A stretch of DNA of 64,000 bases from Streptomyces sp. T12 (GCF_028736035.1 NZ_CP117866.1:3596001-3660000), one strand, 5' to 3'. Positions 26,026 through 34,702 are shown, counted from the stretch's first letter. Translations and numbers: made by a program. Notes: a model not told the origin generated them from the letters alone.

Positions 26026-26982
26026 TCAGCCGGCCACGAACTCCCGGTACCAAGAGGCGTGTTCGGCAAGGCTCCGTGCGAACCCCGCTCCGGGATCGGC
26101 CCCGGCACCGCTCCAGAACCCGTCGTCCGCGAACCAGTGGTCCACGGCGAGTATGCCGAGGTGGTGCAGCGCGCGCGGCTTCCCGGCGAGCCGGGTCCGG
26201 GCCTCGTCGATGTCCAGGCGCGCGCCCGGCAGGCGCAGGCCGAGCCGGTCGGCCAGCGTGTCCAGCAGTTCCGAACAGTCCACCGGTTCCGGGTGGTTGA
26301 CGTGATGCGCGCCCGCCAGATCCCGGTCCGACAGCCCGGCTGCGACCACCGCACGCCCCAACGCCCGTACGTCGACGACGGAGTGCCGTGCGGTGCAGCC
26401 CTTCAGGCCGGCCGACAGCAGCCCCAGCAGGCCGGCCAGCCCGGGCACCACCCATCGGTCGCCGGCCCCGAGCACGAGGTGCGGGCGCAGCACGACCCCG
26501 CCGGCGTCCAGCACATGCCGCTCGGCGGCGGCGCGGGAACGGCTGGTCGGCGAGACCGGCGCGAGCGGCAACTCGCCGGGGAGCGCTCCGGTGAAGGGCC
26601 CCCGGCCGTATACGGCGGCCGTACTCACGTAGACGACACGGGTCGCGCCGGCGCGCATCGCCTCCTCGACGAGGGCGTGGGTGCCGTGGTCGTTGACGGT
26701 CCGGGTCAGACGTTCGTCGTCGCCGATGTGGGAGGCGCAGTGCAGTACGACGTCGATGCCGTCGCAGACACCGCGCAAAGACGCCGGGTCGGCGAGGTCC
26801 GCGCGTACGACATCCGCCGCCGGGGCGCCTGCGACGGGGCCGCCGGCCGGTGGCAGGCTCCTGGGGTCGCGCAGCAGGAGGCGGATCCGGGACGGCGTCA
26901 CGGCCTGCGACTCCCGGAGGGCCGCGACGACATGACCTCCGATGAAGCCGCCGGCACCGGTGACGAGTAAGCGTGGTGACAA
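26026..26982 (-). CDS. NAD-dependent epimerase/dehydratase
   Basis: The 318-residue extended-SDR protein has VTGAGGFIGG at the N-terminus and VVYVSTAAVYG in the Ser block. The usual YxxxK is hard to see; SPTSRSRAAAERH stands where it should be, so the catalytic Tyr and Lys may be replaced. TTG 26982 is the start, with GGGAGGAA just upstream. It probably forms a unit with the SDR gene downstream. It may use a nucleotide sugar or a hydroxy-acyl substrate. Confidence 0.82.
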   Translation of the reverse strand: MSPRLLVTGAGGFIGGHVVAALRESQAVTPSRIRLLLRDPRSLPPAGGPVAGAPAADVVRADLADPASLRGVCDGIDVVLHCASHIGDDERLTRTVNDHGTHALVEEAMRAGATRVVYVSTAAVYGRGPFTGALPGELPLAPVSPTSRSRAAAERHVLDAGGVVLRPHLVLGAGDRWVVPGLAGLLGLLSAGLKGCTARHSVVDVRALGRAVVAAGLSDRDLAGAHHVNHPEPVDCSELLDTLADRLGLRLPGARLDIDEARTRLAGKPRALHHLGILAVDHWFADDGFWSGAGADPGAGFARSLAEHASWYREFVAG

Positions 26983-27087
26983 GGTGAGTTCCTCCCTGCC
27001 GGCCGACGGACCGTCTCGGCGGCCAGGTCCTTCACGGTACTGCGCGTTCCGTACAGTCATTCCACCTGGCCATGGAAAGGAACCACC

Positions 27088-28047
27088 GTGCGGCTGCGCT
27101 GTGCTGTGCTCGACGACTTCCAGAACGTGGCGACCGAGGTCGCCGACTTCTCGCCCCTCGCGGACGACGTGGAGGTCGTCCCCTTCACGACCCACTTCCC
27201 CGACGAGGACGCCCTCGCCGCGGCCCTCGCCGACTTCGACATCGTCGTCACGCTGCGGGAACGCGTCCCCTTCCCCGCCTCCCTGATCGGCCGTCTGCCC
27301 CGGCTGAAGCTGCTGATCGCCTCCGGCATGCGCAACTCGGTCATCGATTACGCCGCCGCCGAGGCGCACGGCGTCACCGTCTGCGGTACGGCAAGCTCCT
27401 CGACCCCGCCCGTCGAACTCACCTGGGCCCTGCTGCTCGGCCTCGCCCGCGGCATCGTCGAGGAGAGCAATGCCCTGCGCTCCGGCGGCCCCTGGCAGCA
27501 GACGGTCGGCGCCGACCTGCACGGTCGCCGCCTCGGGCTGCTCGGCCTGGGCAAGATCGGCAGCCGGGTGGCCCAGGTCGGCCTCGCCTTCGGCATGCAC
27601 GTCAGCGCCTGGAGCCAGAACCTCACCAAGGAGTACGCCGACGAGGTGGGCGTCCATCTGGCCGCGTCCAAGGAGGAGTTGCTCGCCGACAGCGACTTCG
27701 TCTCCGTCCACCTGGCCCTGAGCGACCGCACCCGAGGCCTGCTCGGGGCGCCGGAACTCGCCCTGCTCAAGCCGACGGCGTACCTGATCAACACCTCACG
27801 CGCGGCGATCGTCGACCAGGACGCCCTGCTCACCGCCCTGCACGAGGGCCGCATCGCCGGCGCCGGCGTCGACGTCTTCGACATCGAGCCCCTCCCCGCC
27901 GACCACCCGATGCGCACGGCCCCCCGCCTGCTCGCCACACCCCACCTGGGCTATGTCTCGCAGGCCAACTACGCGACGTACTACGGCCAGGCGGTCGAGG
28001 ACATCCAGGCGTACCTGGCGGGTTCACCGGTACGACAGCTGCCCTGA
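27088..28047 (+). CDS. D-2-hydroxyacid dehydrogenase
   Basis: The 319-residue NAD-dependent enzyme reduces 2-oxo acids or oxidises D-2-hydroxy acids. Visible are the Rossmann motif GLLGLGKIGSRVAQ, the catalytic Arg region NTSRAAIVDQ, the Glu region GAGVDVFDIEPLP and the His in TPHLGYVS. GTG 27088 follows GGAAAGGAAC. It is divergent from the epimerase gene with a 105-base gap holding both promoters. Confidence 0.9.
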   Translation: MRLRCAVLDDFQNVATEVADFSPLADDVEVVPFTTHFPDEDALAAALADFDIVVTLRERVPFPASLIGRLPRLKLLIASGMRNSVIDYAAAEAHGVTVCGTASSSTPPVELTWALLLGLARGIVEESNALRSGGPWQQTVGADLHGRRLGLLGLGKIGSRVAQVGLAFGMHVSAWSQNLTKEYADEVGVHLAASKEELLADSDFVSVHLALSDRTRGLLGAPELALLKPTAYLINTSRAAIVDQDALLTALHEGRIAGAGVDVFDIEPLPADHPMRTAPRLLATPHLGYVSQANYATYYGQAVEDIQAYLAGSPVRQLP

Positions 28048-28089
28048 AACCGGCGATCCGGCGGCCGCCAGGCGGCGGTCAGGCAGCGG

Positions 28090-28686
28090 TCAGGCGATCT
28101 CGGCGTCCCCGGTGTGCGCGGCCTCGGCCGGCCGCCGGTAGATCCCCTCGCTCCGGTGCAGATGGTGCAGGTCCACCAGATAGCGCCGGAGCGCCACATG
28201 GTCGATGTCGTCGCTGTCCTCGCACCAGGCGCGCAGCTTCTCGTTGACGGTCCGCTCCGGGTACTCGACGCCCGGCTCGAAGGTCTGCTCGGCGATGTGG
28301 CGCAGCACCAGCTTCTTGCGGGTCCACCGCGCGGGCAGCCGGACCAGCCGCCCGTCCTGGACGAAGGTCCGCAGGACCAGGTCGGTCGGCTCGTCCCCGG
28401 AGGCGGGGTTCCCGGCGGCCGCGGAGTCGTTCTCCCGCTGGGCCGCCTCCCGCGCGTACTCCTTGAACAGGCCGTACGCGACGCCCAGCTCCCCGTCGCC
28501 GCCCGCCACCACCACGCCCTGCTCCCGCAGCCGGAGCAACGCCACGGCCGTCTCCTTCGGGGACAGCCCCGCCGCCCGGGCGACCTGCTCGCTGCTCCCC
28601 GCGCCCAGCGCCACGGCGGCGAAGGCACGCACCCGGCTCTCCTCGGCGAACAGCCGGACCAGTTGTTCCGTCGGATCGGTAGCCAT
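28090..28686 (-). CDS. DUF2087-domain protein with HTH-like N-terminus
   Basis: The 198-residue protein has an ArsR/MarR-like winged-helix-type N-terminal half (EQVARAAGLSPKETAVALLRLREQ) and a C-terminal DUF2087 block (WTRKKLVLRHIAEQ, VNEKLRAWCED, LRRYLVDLHHLHRSEGIYRR). Such proteins are widespread in actinomycetes and may be transcription regulators, but no target is known. It is convergent with the hydroxyacid dehydrogenase gene. Confidence 0.8.
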   Translation of the reverse strand: MATDPTEQLVRLFAEESRVRAFAAVALGAGSSEQVARAAGLSPKETAVALLRLREQGVVVAGGDGELGVAYGLFKEYAREAAQRENDSAAAGNPASGDEPTDLVLRTFVQDGRLVRLPARWTRKKLVLRHIAEQTFEPGVEYPERTVNEKLRAWCEDSDDIDHVALRRYLVDLHHLHRSEGIYRRPAEAAHTGDAEIA

Positions 28687-28752
28687 GCCCGGAGGCTAGT
28701 GGACGTCGGCCGCGGAGATAAGCGATTTTCCGTCGGGCGGGGCAGGCAGGCC

Positions 28753-29613
28753 TCAGGCGTACCGGTAGATCGTGGACATGTCCTCCAGCTCGTCCGGAGT
28801 CATGTCCCACGGCGGCAGCCGCTCGTGCCGGGCGACGATCCGGCCGTACTGCGCGCTGCCGCGTCCGGGCGGCTTCGCCGGCAGGTAGCGGTGTTTGCGG
28901 TGGCGCCGCTGCCAGCGTTGCCACTGCATGTCCACGAAGGCGTGGACCAGCCAGAAGACGGGGTCGTTGACGGACGCGCCGCCGAGCATGACACCCCCGA
29001 CCCAGCGATGCACCCGGTTGTGGTTGCGCCAGACGACCCTGCCGTTGCCCCACCCCTCCATCTTGTTGCGGAAGCCCTTGGTGACCGTCGAGTCCCACGG
29101 GGCGACGTCGTAGACAGGGTCCTTCAGCGCCCAGCTCAGGTCGTCCCTGGTGGGCAGGTCGATCGGATCGCGGGGGCGGCCCAGGTTCCGGGTGAGGAAC
29201 TCGACGTTGGTGATGCTCTCCCTGATGGTCCAGTTGCCCGTCCGGTAGGCGAACGGCCCGGTCATCACCTGCCGGTCCACGGGCCGCCCGGTGCCGCCGA
29301 GCAGATCGTCGGTCCACGGCACCGAGGTGGTCGAACGGTCCCGGGTCCAGTCCCAGTACGGCACCGTCACCGAGGAGTCGACACGCTGCAGGGCACCCTC
29401 CAGGTCCAGCACGAACTGGCGGTGCCAGGGCAGGAAGGAGGGCGTCATGTGCGCGGCGCGCAGGCCTCGGTCGCCGTCGCCGACGAAGTGCTCGATGTGC
29501 AGCCGTACGAACTCGTCGTACTCACCACTGCGTTTGATTTCGAGCAGCGCCTCGACGAACCGCCGCCTCTCGGTGCGCGTCAGCTTGCTGACGTTCTTAC
29601 GCACGTACACCAT
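28753..29613 (-). CDS. melC2: Tyrosinase (MelC2 type)
   Basis: The 286-residue type-3 copper monooxygenase makes melanin precursors from tyrosine. CuA ligands are in LHIEHF and AAHMTPSFLPWHRQ; CuB ligands are in NHNRVHRW and FWLVHAFVD. The residue before the last CuB His is Val rather than the usual His. GGAGGCGGAG precedes the ATG, which overlaps the end of the chaperone gene by 17 bp. There is no signal peptide; export depends on the chaperone's leader. It may be the secondary (MelD) tyrosinase. Confidence 0.9.
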   Translation of the reverse strand: MVYVRKNVSKLTRTERRRFVEALLEIKRSGEYDEFVRLHIEHFVGDGDRGLRAAHMTPSFLPWHRQFVLDLEGALQRVDSSVTVPYWDWTRDRSTTSVPWTDDLLGGTGRPVDRQVMTGPFAYRTGNWTIRESITNVEFLTRNLGRPRDPIDLPTRDDLSWALKDPVYDVAPWDSTVTKGFRNKMEGWGNGRVVWRNHNRVHRWVGGVMLGGASVNDPVFWLVHAFVDMQWQRWQRRHRKHRYLPAKPPGRGSAQYGRIVARHERLPPWDMTPDELEDMSTIYRYA

Positions 29614-30094
29614 GCTCCGCCTCCATGTGCAGGTGCCCGCCGTGGAACGGCCCGGGAGCCAGGTCGAGCAGCCGCCTGCGGGGCCCGAGTTCGTCGACGG
29701 CCGCGCGGGTCGCCTCCAGCGGGGTCCGGTACCAGCTGTAGTGGTCGAGCATGCTCAGCCAGGTGCCGTCGGCGCGGCGCATCAGGTGCAGCGGGCGGCC
29801 GTCCACGGTGACGCGCCATTCGGCGCCGAGGACGCTGAGGCCCTCGAAGGGAAGCGGGGTGCCCTGGATACGGCGGCCGCGGTAGGTCTCGTCGAAGGGG
29901 ATGTCGGTCTCCTGCTGCCCATCCGCGGACTGCGAGGGCCGGGATGCGGCGAGCACCGGTGTGAGCGCCACGGCGGCGGAGGCGAGCAGCATCCGCGTCG
30001 CCTCCCGCCGTGTCCGCCGCTCCGGCTCGCTGCTGAGCGGGGTGTCCGCCCCCTGTACCGCACCCACCGACACTCCGTCTGCACTGACGGCCAT
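29597..30094 (-). CDS. melC1: Tyrosinase copper chaperone (MelC1 type)
   Basis: The 165-residue protein has an N-terminal twin-arginine-type leader (RRTRREATRMLLASAAVALTP) and the MelC1 core (YRGRRIQGTP, VDGRPLHLMRRADGTWLS, DHYSWYRTPLEATRAAVDEL). It delivers copper to apotyrosinase and carries it through the Tat pathway. It is the first gene of a two-gene operon overlapping melC2. Confidence 0.88.
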   Translation of the reverse strand: MAVSADGVSVGAVQGADTPLSSEPERRTRREATRMLLASAAVALTPVLAASRPSQSADGQQETDIPFDETYRGRRIQGTPLPFEGLSVLGAEWRVTVDGRPLHLMRRADGTWLSMLDHYSWYRTPLEATRAAVDELGPRRRLLDLAPGPFHGGHLHMEAEHGVRA

Positions 30095-30103
30095 CGCTCA
30101 CTC

Positions 30104-30130
30104 CTCGTACGGTTCGGCTGTTCGTACGAG
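30104..30130. promoter_or_regulatory. Palindrome at the melC ribosome-binding site
   Basis: Eight-base arms (CTCGTACG at 30104-30111 and CGTACGAG at 30123-30130) flank an 11-base loop just upstream of the melC1 start. The arm nearest the start runs into the GAGGAG Shine-Dalgarno sequence. It could be an operator for a regulator or an RNA hairpin masking the RBS. Confidence 0.45.
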
Positions 30131-30195
30131 TAACCGTCCAGGACGCCCCACGGTCACCGCCGGAACGCCCATACGGCGGTGTCACCCGGTCGGCG

Positions 30196-30798
30196 TCAAC
30201 TCGTCCAGAAGTCCCACCAACGGGTCAGGATCAGCATCCCGACGATCCCGGTGTGCAGCAGTGGAAGCACCCAGGTGAACTCCGCGAAGAAGGCCTTCAC
30301 GAAACCCGGCGCGGGCAGGAAGGCGTTGCGCACGAGGAGGGAAGTGACGTACCAGAACAGCAGGATCGTGGCGAGCCAGGCCAGGCAGCACCACAGGCAC
30401 AGCGCGTTGATCCGGTACAGGGACTCGAACTGCAGCCAGGAGACGAACCCGATCCCGAAGAGGCATCCGGCCTCGAAGGTCAGCCAGTACCAGCGCGGGA
30501 AGGCGGCCCCGGCCAGCAGGCTCATGCCGACGCAGATCACGATGCCGTAGGCCACCAGGCCCAGCATCGGGTTGGGGAACCCGAAGGCCTCGGCCTGGTC
30601 GCTCTCCAGCACGCTGCCGCAGGACACCACCGGGTTCAGGCTGCAGCCCGGGGTGAAGTCCGGGTCCTCCAGCAGCTTGAACTTGTCGAGGGTGATGACC
30701 CAGGAGGCCAGCAGTCCGGCCGCCCCGGTCAGCACCAGCAGCAGGGCGAACGCCCGGCCGCCGCCCACGGTCCGCCGCGCGCCCGGGTCCGGGGTCAC
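30196..30798 (-). CDS. Vitamin K epoxide reductase (VKOR) family protein
   Basis: The 200-residue membrane protein has about five hydrophobic segments, a loop Cys pair (CSLNPVVSC) and the redox motif CLWC in the fourth helix region. Bacterial VKORs reoxidise DsbA-like proteins using quinone, supporting disulfide formation in secreted proteins. GTG 30798 overlaps the stop of the upstream GH16-like gene by 4 bp; a second GTG at 30801 is equally possible. Secreted neighbours with paired cysteines are likely clients. Confidence 0.88.
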   Translation of the reverse strand: MTPDPGARRTVGGGRAFALLLVLTGAAGLLASWVITLDKFKLLEDPDFTPGCSLNPVVSCGSVLESDQAEAFGFPNPMLGLVAYGIVICVGMSLLAGAAFPRWYWLTFEAGCLFGIGFVSWLQFESLYRINALCLWCCLAWLATILLFWYVTSLLVRNAFLPAPGFVKAFFAEFTWVLPLLHTGIVGMLILTRWWDFWTS

Positions 30799-31532
30799 CA
30801 CCGCGCTGCCTCGCGGTGGACGCGGAGGTAGTCGACGCCGAAGGTGATCGGAGCGGGGCCGCAGGGCGCTGGATGGTACTCGCCGGCGCACACCGACAGG
30901 TTCAGGATCAGATACGCCGACCAGTCGGCGCCGACGCCGGTGCCGTCGGAGTGGACGCACGCGCCGTTGACGTACCACTCGACCGAACACGCGCCGTAGC
31001 AGGTGCCGAGGGTCACCCACCTGTCCGGGGCGATCGCGTCCGCGTCGGTGTAGTACGCCGAACCGCAGTTGACGTGGTTGGACAGCTCCAGCAGGTGCGG
31101 GTTGTCCGGGTGGTACTCGAAGGAGTCGACCTCGTTCGCGCCGTCCTTCCAGGTCCACAGCGCCGGCCAGGCCCCGGTCCGGGAGGGCAGTTCGACGCGG
31201 GTCTCGACGTAGTCGCCGGTCCTCACCCGGAAGCCCTCGTCGGAGTACTCGGTGGTGAGCAGGCCGGTGTGCCAGGCCTGTCGGCCGTTCTCCAGGGTGC
31301 GGTCGGACGGTGTGGCGGTGAAGGTGGCCATGCCGCCCGAGACGGTCACGCAGCCGGGGGTGAGCCAGTCGAGCTTGTTGTCGTCGGGGTTGTGATCGCA
31401 GTAGCGGTAGGCGCTCGTTCTGTCGCCGACCCATTTGGCGCCCCAGTCGATCGGCGTGCTGAACTCCTCCGACCAGATGAGCGACCTGTCGGCGGTCGCG
31501 GTCGATGTGGGCGTGACGCTGTCGGTGGTCAT
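30795..31532 (-). CDS. GH16-like glycoside hydrolase without a signal peptide
   Basis: The 245-residue protein resembles family 16 beta-glucanases. The ExDxxE catalytic motif appears as NEVDSFEYH, preceded by WPALWTWKDG. Six or more Cys residues suggest an extracytoplasmic fold, yet the N-terminus (MTTDSVTPTSTATADRS) has no hydrophobic leader. It may be an intracellular form, use non-classical export, or start elsewhere. It is coupled to the VKOR gene. Confidence 0.78.
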   Translation of the reverse strand: MTTDSVTPTSTATADRSLIWSEEFSTPIDWGAKWVGDRTSAYRYCDHNPDDNKLDWLTPGCVTVSGGMATFTATPSDRTLENGRQAWHTGLLTTEYSDEGFRVRTGDYVETRVELPSRTGAWPALWTWKDGANEVDSFEYHPDNPHLLELSNHVNCGSAYYTDADAIAPDRWVTLGTCYGACSVEWYVNGACVHSDGTGVGADWSAYLILNLSVCAGEYHPAPCGPAPITFGVDYLRVHREAARW

Positions 31533-31765
31533 GGCGGCGAGGGTAATTCCTCATCCGTATCGCGCAGGCAGTCGGCCGAGCTGGACGCACCATACGATCA
31601 ATCGATTCGCCGACCAGCTGCCCATCCCTCCGAATGCCTCTGTGCATTCCATTCTTCACCCCTGCGAATTTCACGCGTATGGAGCAACGCGTCGCTTTTG
31701 CAGGGGCCTTGGACTGCTATGTTCTCCAACCGTCGGATCAGAGGTACTTTCAAGCGAGGTGAATC

Positions 31766-32158
31766 ATGAAGAAGGCAGTTTTCACCACTGCTGCGTTGGC
31801 CATCGGTGCGGGTCTTGTGGGTGGCTCCGCCGCTGCGGCGTCGGCCGCCGGGGGATCGGGAATCTCCACCAGCCCGCTCGCGGGGCTCATGTCCCCGACC
31901 AAGGTGAGCCCGGCGGTCCTGCCTGCGGCCGATGCCGTGACGCGGCTGGCCCGCGAAGGCGGTGTTGCGAAGGGCAGCGCGTTCGACAAGAACAAGTCGG
32001 GGGGAATGTCCGGCATTTACCTGGACGGAATGGACCCGCAGGCCGCCAAGAAGCCCACGATTCCGGTGAAGAACCCGGCCGGAAGCGGCGAGGTTCAGGT
32101 GCACCCGCTGCACGCGCCGACCGCCGCGGGGCTCGGCACCTTGCTCCGCAACAAGTGA
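31766..32158 (+). CDS. Small secreted protein, unknown family
   Basis: The 130-residue protein has a clear signal peptide (MKKAVFTTAALAIGAGLVGG, AASAA cleavage region). The mature part is rich in Gly, Ser and Pro with KNPAGSGEVQVHPLHAPTA near the end, and has no cysteine. GCGAGGTG precedes the ATG. It is the first of a run of small secreted-protein genes. Function unknown; a surface or spore-coat role would fit the context. Confidence 0.75.
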   Translation: MKKAVFTTAALAIGAGLVGGSAAAASAAGGSGISTSPLAGLMSPTKVSPAVLPAADAVTRLAREGGVAKGSAFDKNKSGGMSGIYLDGMDPQAAKKPTIPVKNPAGSGEVQVHPLHAPTAAGLGTLLRNK

Positions 32159-32327
32159 AGACCTTGGTTCCGTCTTTTCGCGGGACAGAGCTGGGCCCGG
32201 AATTCTGAGACTCTGATCCGGTTCCCGGGAGCCGGAGACCGACAGCAGGCCCAGGCGCTGGATCCGGACCCGCAGCTCCCCCTCCGCACACGGCGGGCCC
32301 GAAGCCCACGGCACCCGCGAACCAACT

Positions 32328-32366
32328 GTCCGGCCCACCGGCCCTCCCCCTGCCGGTGGGCCGGAC
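32328..32366 (+). terminator. Strong hairpin after the first secreted-protein gene
   Basis: Fourteen-base perfect arms (32328-32341 and 32353-32366) flank an 11-base loop. There is no T-run, typical of Streptomyces terminators. The remaining 32367-32627 has no gene and must carry the promoter of the tandem paralogues. Confidence 0.65.
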
Positions 32367-32627
32367 GCATGCGGCCGCCGTTCCGGCCGACTCCATTCGG
32401 CGCAACGCACCCTGATTTCCCAGGAACACCACGCGGATTCCCCCTCGGTTCCCGTCCGGGACGTTCCCCGGGAATGAACGCAATGCGGGTTGTCACGGCG
32501 GGCACGCCGCGTTGCGCCATCCGAAGGAATCTGGCCACGTTTGAATGTTCCCGCCGTGACTTAGGCGTGCATATACGGGTTTCCTTTTCGTAAGCGTGCG
32601 CAACCGTGAATTCAGGAAGGAACCGAG

Positions 32628-32963
32628 TTGTCCAAGAAGTTCGCGGTCATCACGGCCCTCGCCCTCAGCACCGTCGTCGGAACTGCCGGCCTTGCCTCTG
32701 CTGGCGAATACGACGGCAACGGCAAGACCACCACGGTCAAGGGCGGTGACGGCTTCTCGTCGGCCCCCGTCGTCGTGAACGCCCCCCAGCAGGGCATTCT
32801 CGTCGTCAACGGCACCGTCGTCGACGGTCGCTGCCTCGCCCCGTGGTCCAACGGAGCCGTTCTCGGCGGCGTCGTCCCACCGAACTCGCACTACGCCGCC
32901 TGCAACACGGCCGCGGTCAACCAGTCGCAGAACGCCCCGTACGCGGGCGGCCTGCTGTTCTGA
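32628..32963 (+). CDS. Tandem secreted paralogue 1
   Basis: The 111-residue protein has a signal peptide (MSKKFAVITALALSTVVGTA). The mature sequence contains the family blocks TTTVKGGDGFSSAPVVVN, GTVVDGRCLAPWSNGAVLGG and PNSHYAACNTA and ends in GGLLF. Two cysteines per chain suggest one disulfide. TTG start is preceded by GAAGGAACC. It is the most divergent of three copies. The spacing of the Cys pair and hydrophobic strands is faintly rodlin- or chaplin-like, but I cannot assign a family. Confidence 0.78.
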   Translation: MSKKFAVITALALSTVVGTAGLASAGEYDGNGKTTTVKGGDGFSSAPVVVNAPQQGILVVNGTVVDGRCLAPWSNGAVLGGVVPPNSHYAACNTAAVNQSQNAPYAGGLLF

Positions 32964-33025
32964 CCTCTGCTCCGAACCATTCGCAGGACGTGAATCACCC
33001 CAACGCAGCCCGAAAGGCGCAACTC

Positions 33026-33346
33026 ATGCGTAAGAAGGTTACGGCCATCTCCGCGCTCGCGGCAGGCATCGCCCTCGCGACCGGCGGCACCGCCGCGGCC
33101 GACGCTGACACCACCACCGTCAAGGGCGGTAGCGGCTTCTCGACGTCCCCGGTCGTCGTGAACGAGCCCCAGCAGGGCGCCATCATCGTGAACGGCACGG
33201 CCGTCGACCTCCGCTGTGCCGTGCCGTGGTCCAACGGAGCCGTCCTCGGCGGCGTCGTCGCCCCGAACTCGCACTACGCCTCGTGCAACACGGCCAAGAT
33301 CGACCAGTCGCAGAACGCCCTGTACAAGGGCGGCCTGCTGTTCTGA
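33026..33346 (+). CDS. Tandem secreted paralogue 2
   Basis: This 106-residue secreted protein is very close to copy 3: same leader MRKKVTAISA, same TTTVKGGSGFSTSPVVVNEP block, two cysteines and the GGLLF end. AAAGG lies upstream of the ATG within a leader sequence nearly identical to that of copy 3, which indicates recent duplication including the 5' region. Confidence 0.78.
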   Translation: MRKKVTAISALAAGIALATGGTAAADADTTTVKGGSGFSTSPVVVNEPQQGAIIVNGTAVDLRCAVPWSNGAVLGGVVAPNSHYASCNTAKIDQSQNALYKGGLLF

Positions 33347-33406
33347 CTCCTGCTCCGAGCATTCGGAGCAGGTAAATCCCGAACGCAGCCCGGAAAGGCT
33401 CAACTT

Positions 33407-33727
33407 ATGCGTAAGAAGGTTACGGCCATCTCGGCCATCGCCGCGGGCATCGTCCTCGCGACTGGCGGCACCGCCGCGGCCGACGGTGACACCACCACGG
33501 TCAAGGGCGGTAGCGGCTTCTCGACGTCCCCGGTCGTCGTGAACGAACCCCAGCAGGGGATCGCCGTCGTCAACGGCGCCCTCCTCGACGCTCGCTGCCT
33601 CGCCCCGTGGTCCAACGGAGCCGTTCTCGGCGGCGTCGCTGCTCCGAACTCGCACTACGCTGCCTGCAACACGGCCAAGGTCGACCAGGCGCAGAACGCC
33701 CCGTACGTGGGTGGCCTTCTGTTCTGA
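33407..33727 (+). CDS. Tandem secreted paralogue 3
   Basis: The 106-residue protein is a close duplicate of copy 2, differing mainly in the middle (GIAVVNGALLDARCLAPW). It has a signal peptide, one Cys pair and the C-terminus GGLLF. A strong terminator follows 12 bases after the stop, closing the three-gene array. Confidence 0.78.
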   Translation: MRKKVTAISAIAAGIVLATGGTAAADGDTTTVKGGSGFSTSPVVVNEPQQGIAVVNGALLDARCLAPWSNGAVLGGVAAPNSHYAACNTAKVDQAQNAPYVGGLLF

Positions 33728-33739
33728 GCAGTGCTTCAC

Positions 33740-33783
33740 CCGATGGCGGCCTGCCGGTTTCCGGCAGGCCGCCATCGGCTTTT
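33740..33783 (+). terminator. Rho-independent-like terminator of the secreted-paralogue array
   Basis: Perfect 18-base arms (33740-33757 and 33761-33778) with a TTT loop are followed by CTTTT. This is the clearest plus-strand terminator in the window. Confidence 0.85.
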
Positions 33784-33812
33784 GCGCACGGAGATTTCGG
33801 TACCAAACTCGT

Positions 33813-33846
33813 GGGCCCTGTCTGCATCGGTGCGCAGACAGGGCCC
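33813..33846. terminator. Second hairpin in the convergent intergenic region
   Basis: Thirteen-base perfect arms (33813-33825 and 33834-33846) flank an 8-base loop and are followed by AAAT. It may stop readthrough from either side. Confidence 0.6.
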
Positions 33847-34011
33847 AAATGAGGGAGCGCCAACAAGGAGGAATGAGCGCCCATTCGATGGGAACAACGG
33901 AGCTGGGCCGTCCGTGGTCACCCTGATTCCTTCGTTTGGCCCAACGCGGCAAAGAGCAAAGGCAATTGCACTCCCCGCCATGCCGGTCGCACTCCCCTCG
34001 AACATGACGAA

Positions 34012-34042
34012 GGGCCGACTCCGCGAGATACGGAGCCGGCCC
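34012..34042 (-). terminator. Terminator of the minus-strand secreted-protein gene
   Basis: Twelve-base arms with one mismatch (34012-34023 and 34031-34042) flank a 7-base loop, about 55 bases past the stop codon on the minus strand, followed there by CTTCGT. Confidence 0.6.
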
Positions 34043-34097
34043 GGAACGTCGAGCCGATGGGCGACGAAGTCGAGGAACGAATCGCCTACCTGATCGC

Positions 34098-34400
34098 CTA
34101 CCTGATCGGGAGCCCGCCGAGCAGCTGGCCGTCGACGGGGTTCGGCAGCGTGCCGCCGAAGACGGGGGTCTTCACCACGGACGACTTCTTCACGCCCTGC
34201 TTCACGCCGTCCGCAGTGCGCTTCACGTTGTTGCCCACGTAGCCCGTCGGCAGCTTGGCGGCGTTGGGGAGGCTGCGGGCAACCGTCTTGCCGTTGTCGA
34301 CGAGGCCCTGCGCCGGCATGTCCACCGCGGCGGCGGGGCCGGCGACTCCGGCGACAGCGAGGGAGCCGGCGACGACGGCAGCAGCCTTCAGGTTCTTCAT
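34098..34400 (-). CDS. Small secreted protein, unknown family
   Basis: The 100-residue protein has a leader MKNLKAAAVVAGSLAVAGVA ending AAA. The mature part has no Cys but has QGLVDNGKTVARSLPNAAKL, basic patches (VKRTADGVKQGVKK) and ends LLGGLPIR. The second of two adjacent ATGs is chosen because AAAGGAAC lies at proper distance. Its last codons and stop are duplicated in tandem just downstream (12-base repeat, 34082-34105). The gap 34401-34702 to the polysaccharide operon has no gene and holds divergent promoters. Confidence 0.7.
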   Translation of the reverse strand: MKNLKAAAVVAGSLAVAGVAGPAAAVDMPAQGLVDNGKTVARSLPNAAKLPTGYVGNNVKRTADGVKQGVKKSSVVKTPVFGGTLPNPVDGQLLGGLPIR

Positions 34401-34702
34401 CATGTTCCTTTCGTGGGGACTCGACTTCGGTTCTCCCGGGCTAACGAGAGGGGATCCCTGTGGAAACTCTGCTGCCGACAAGTTCCAGGAACTCATACGA
34501 AAAGACCCGCTGTACCCCGACTGGGTGATCCCGCGCGAGAAACCACTCAGAAAACGTGACCATTACAACACCGTTGACCGGTTGGGAGATAAATATGGAT
34601 AAGTGGCTGGTGCTGCTCGTCCCATGACTCCAGGAAGCCGAACGCGAGCCACACATCGTGTTGCTGGTTCGGACTCTTTTCTTCGGAAGGGCGGCCTCGG
34701 TC

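Noticed and set aside
26982..27711. N-terminal extension of the epimerase frame
   Set aside because: It runs antisense through the hydroxyacid dehydrogenase gene; a TTG with a good ribosome-binding site at 26982 gives the normal family N-terminus.
32628..33727. Tandem repeats as a CRISPR or satellite array
   Set aside because: The repeats are whole coding sequences with signal peptides and codon-level divergence, not short direct repeats with spacers.
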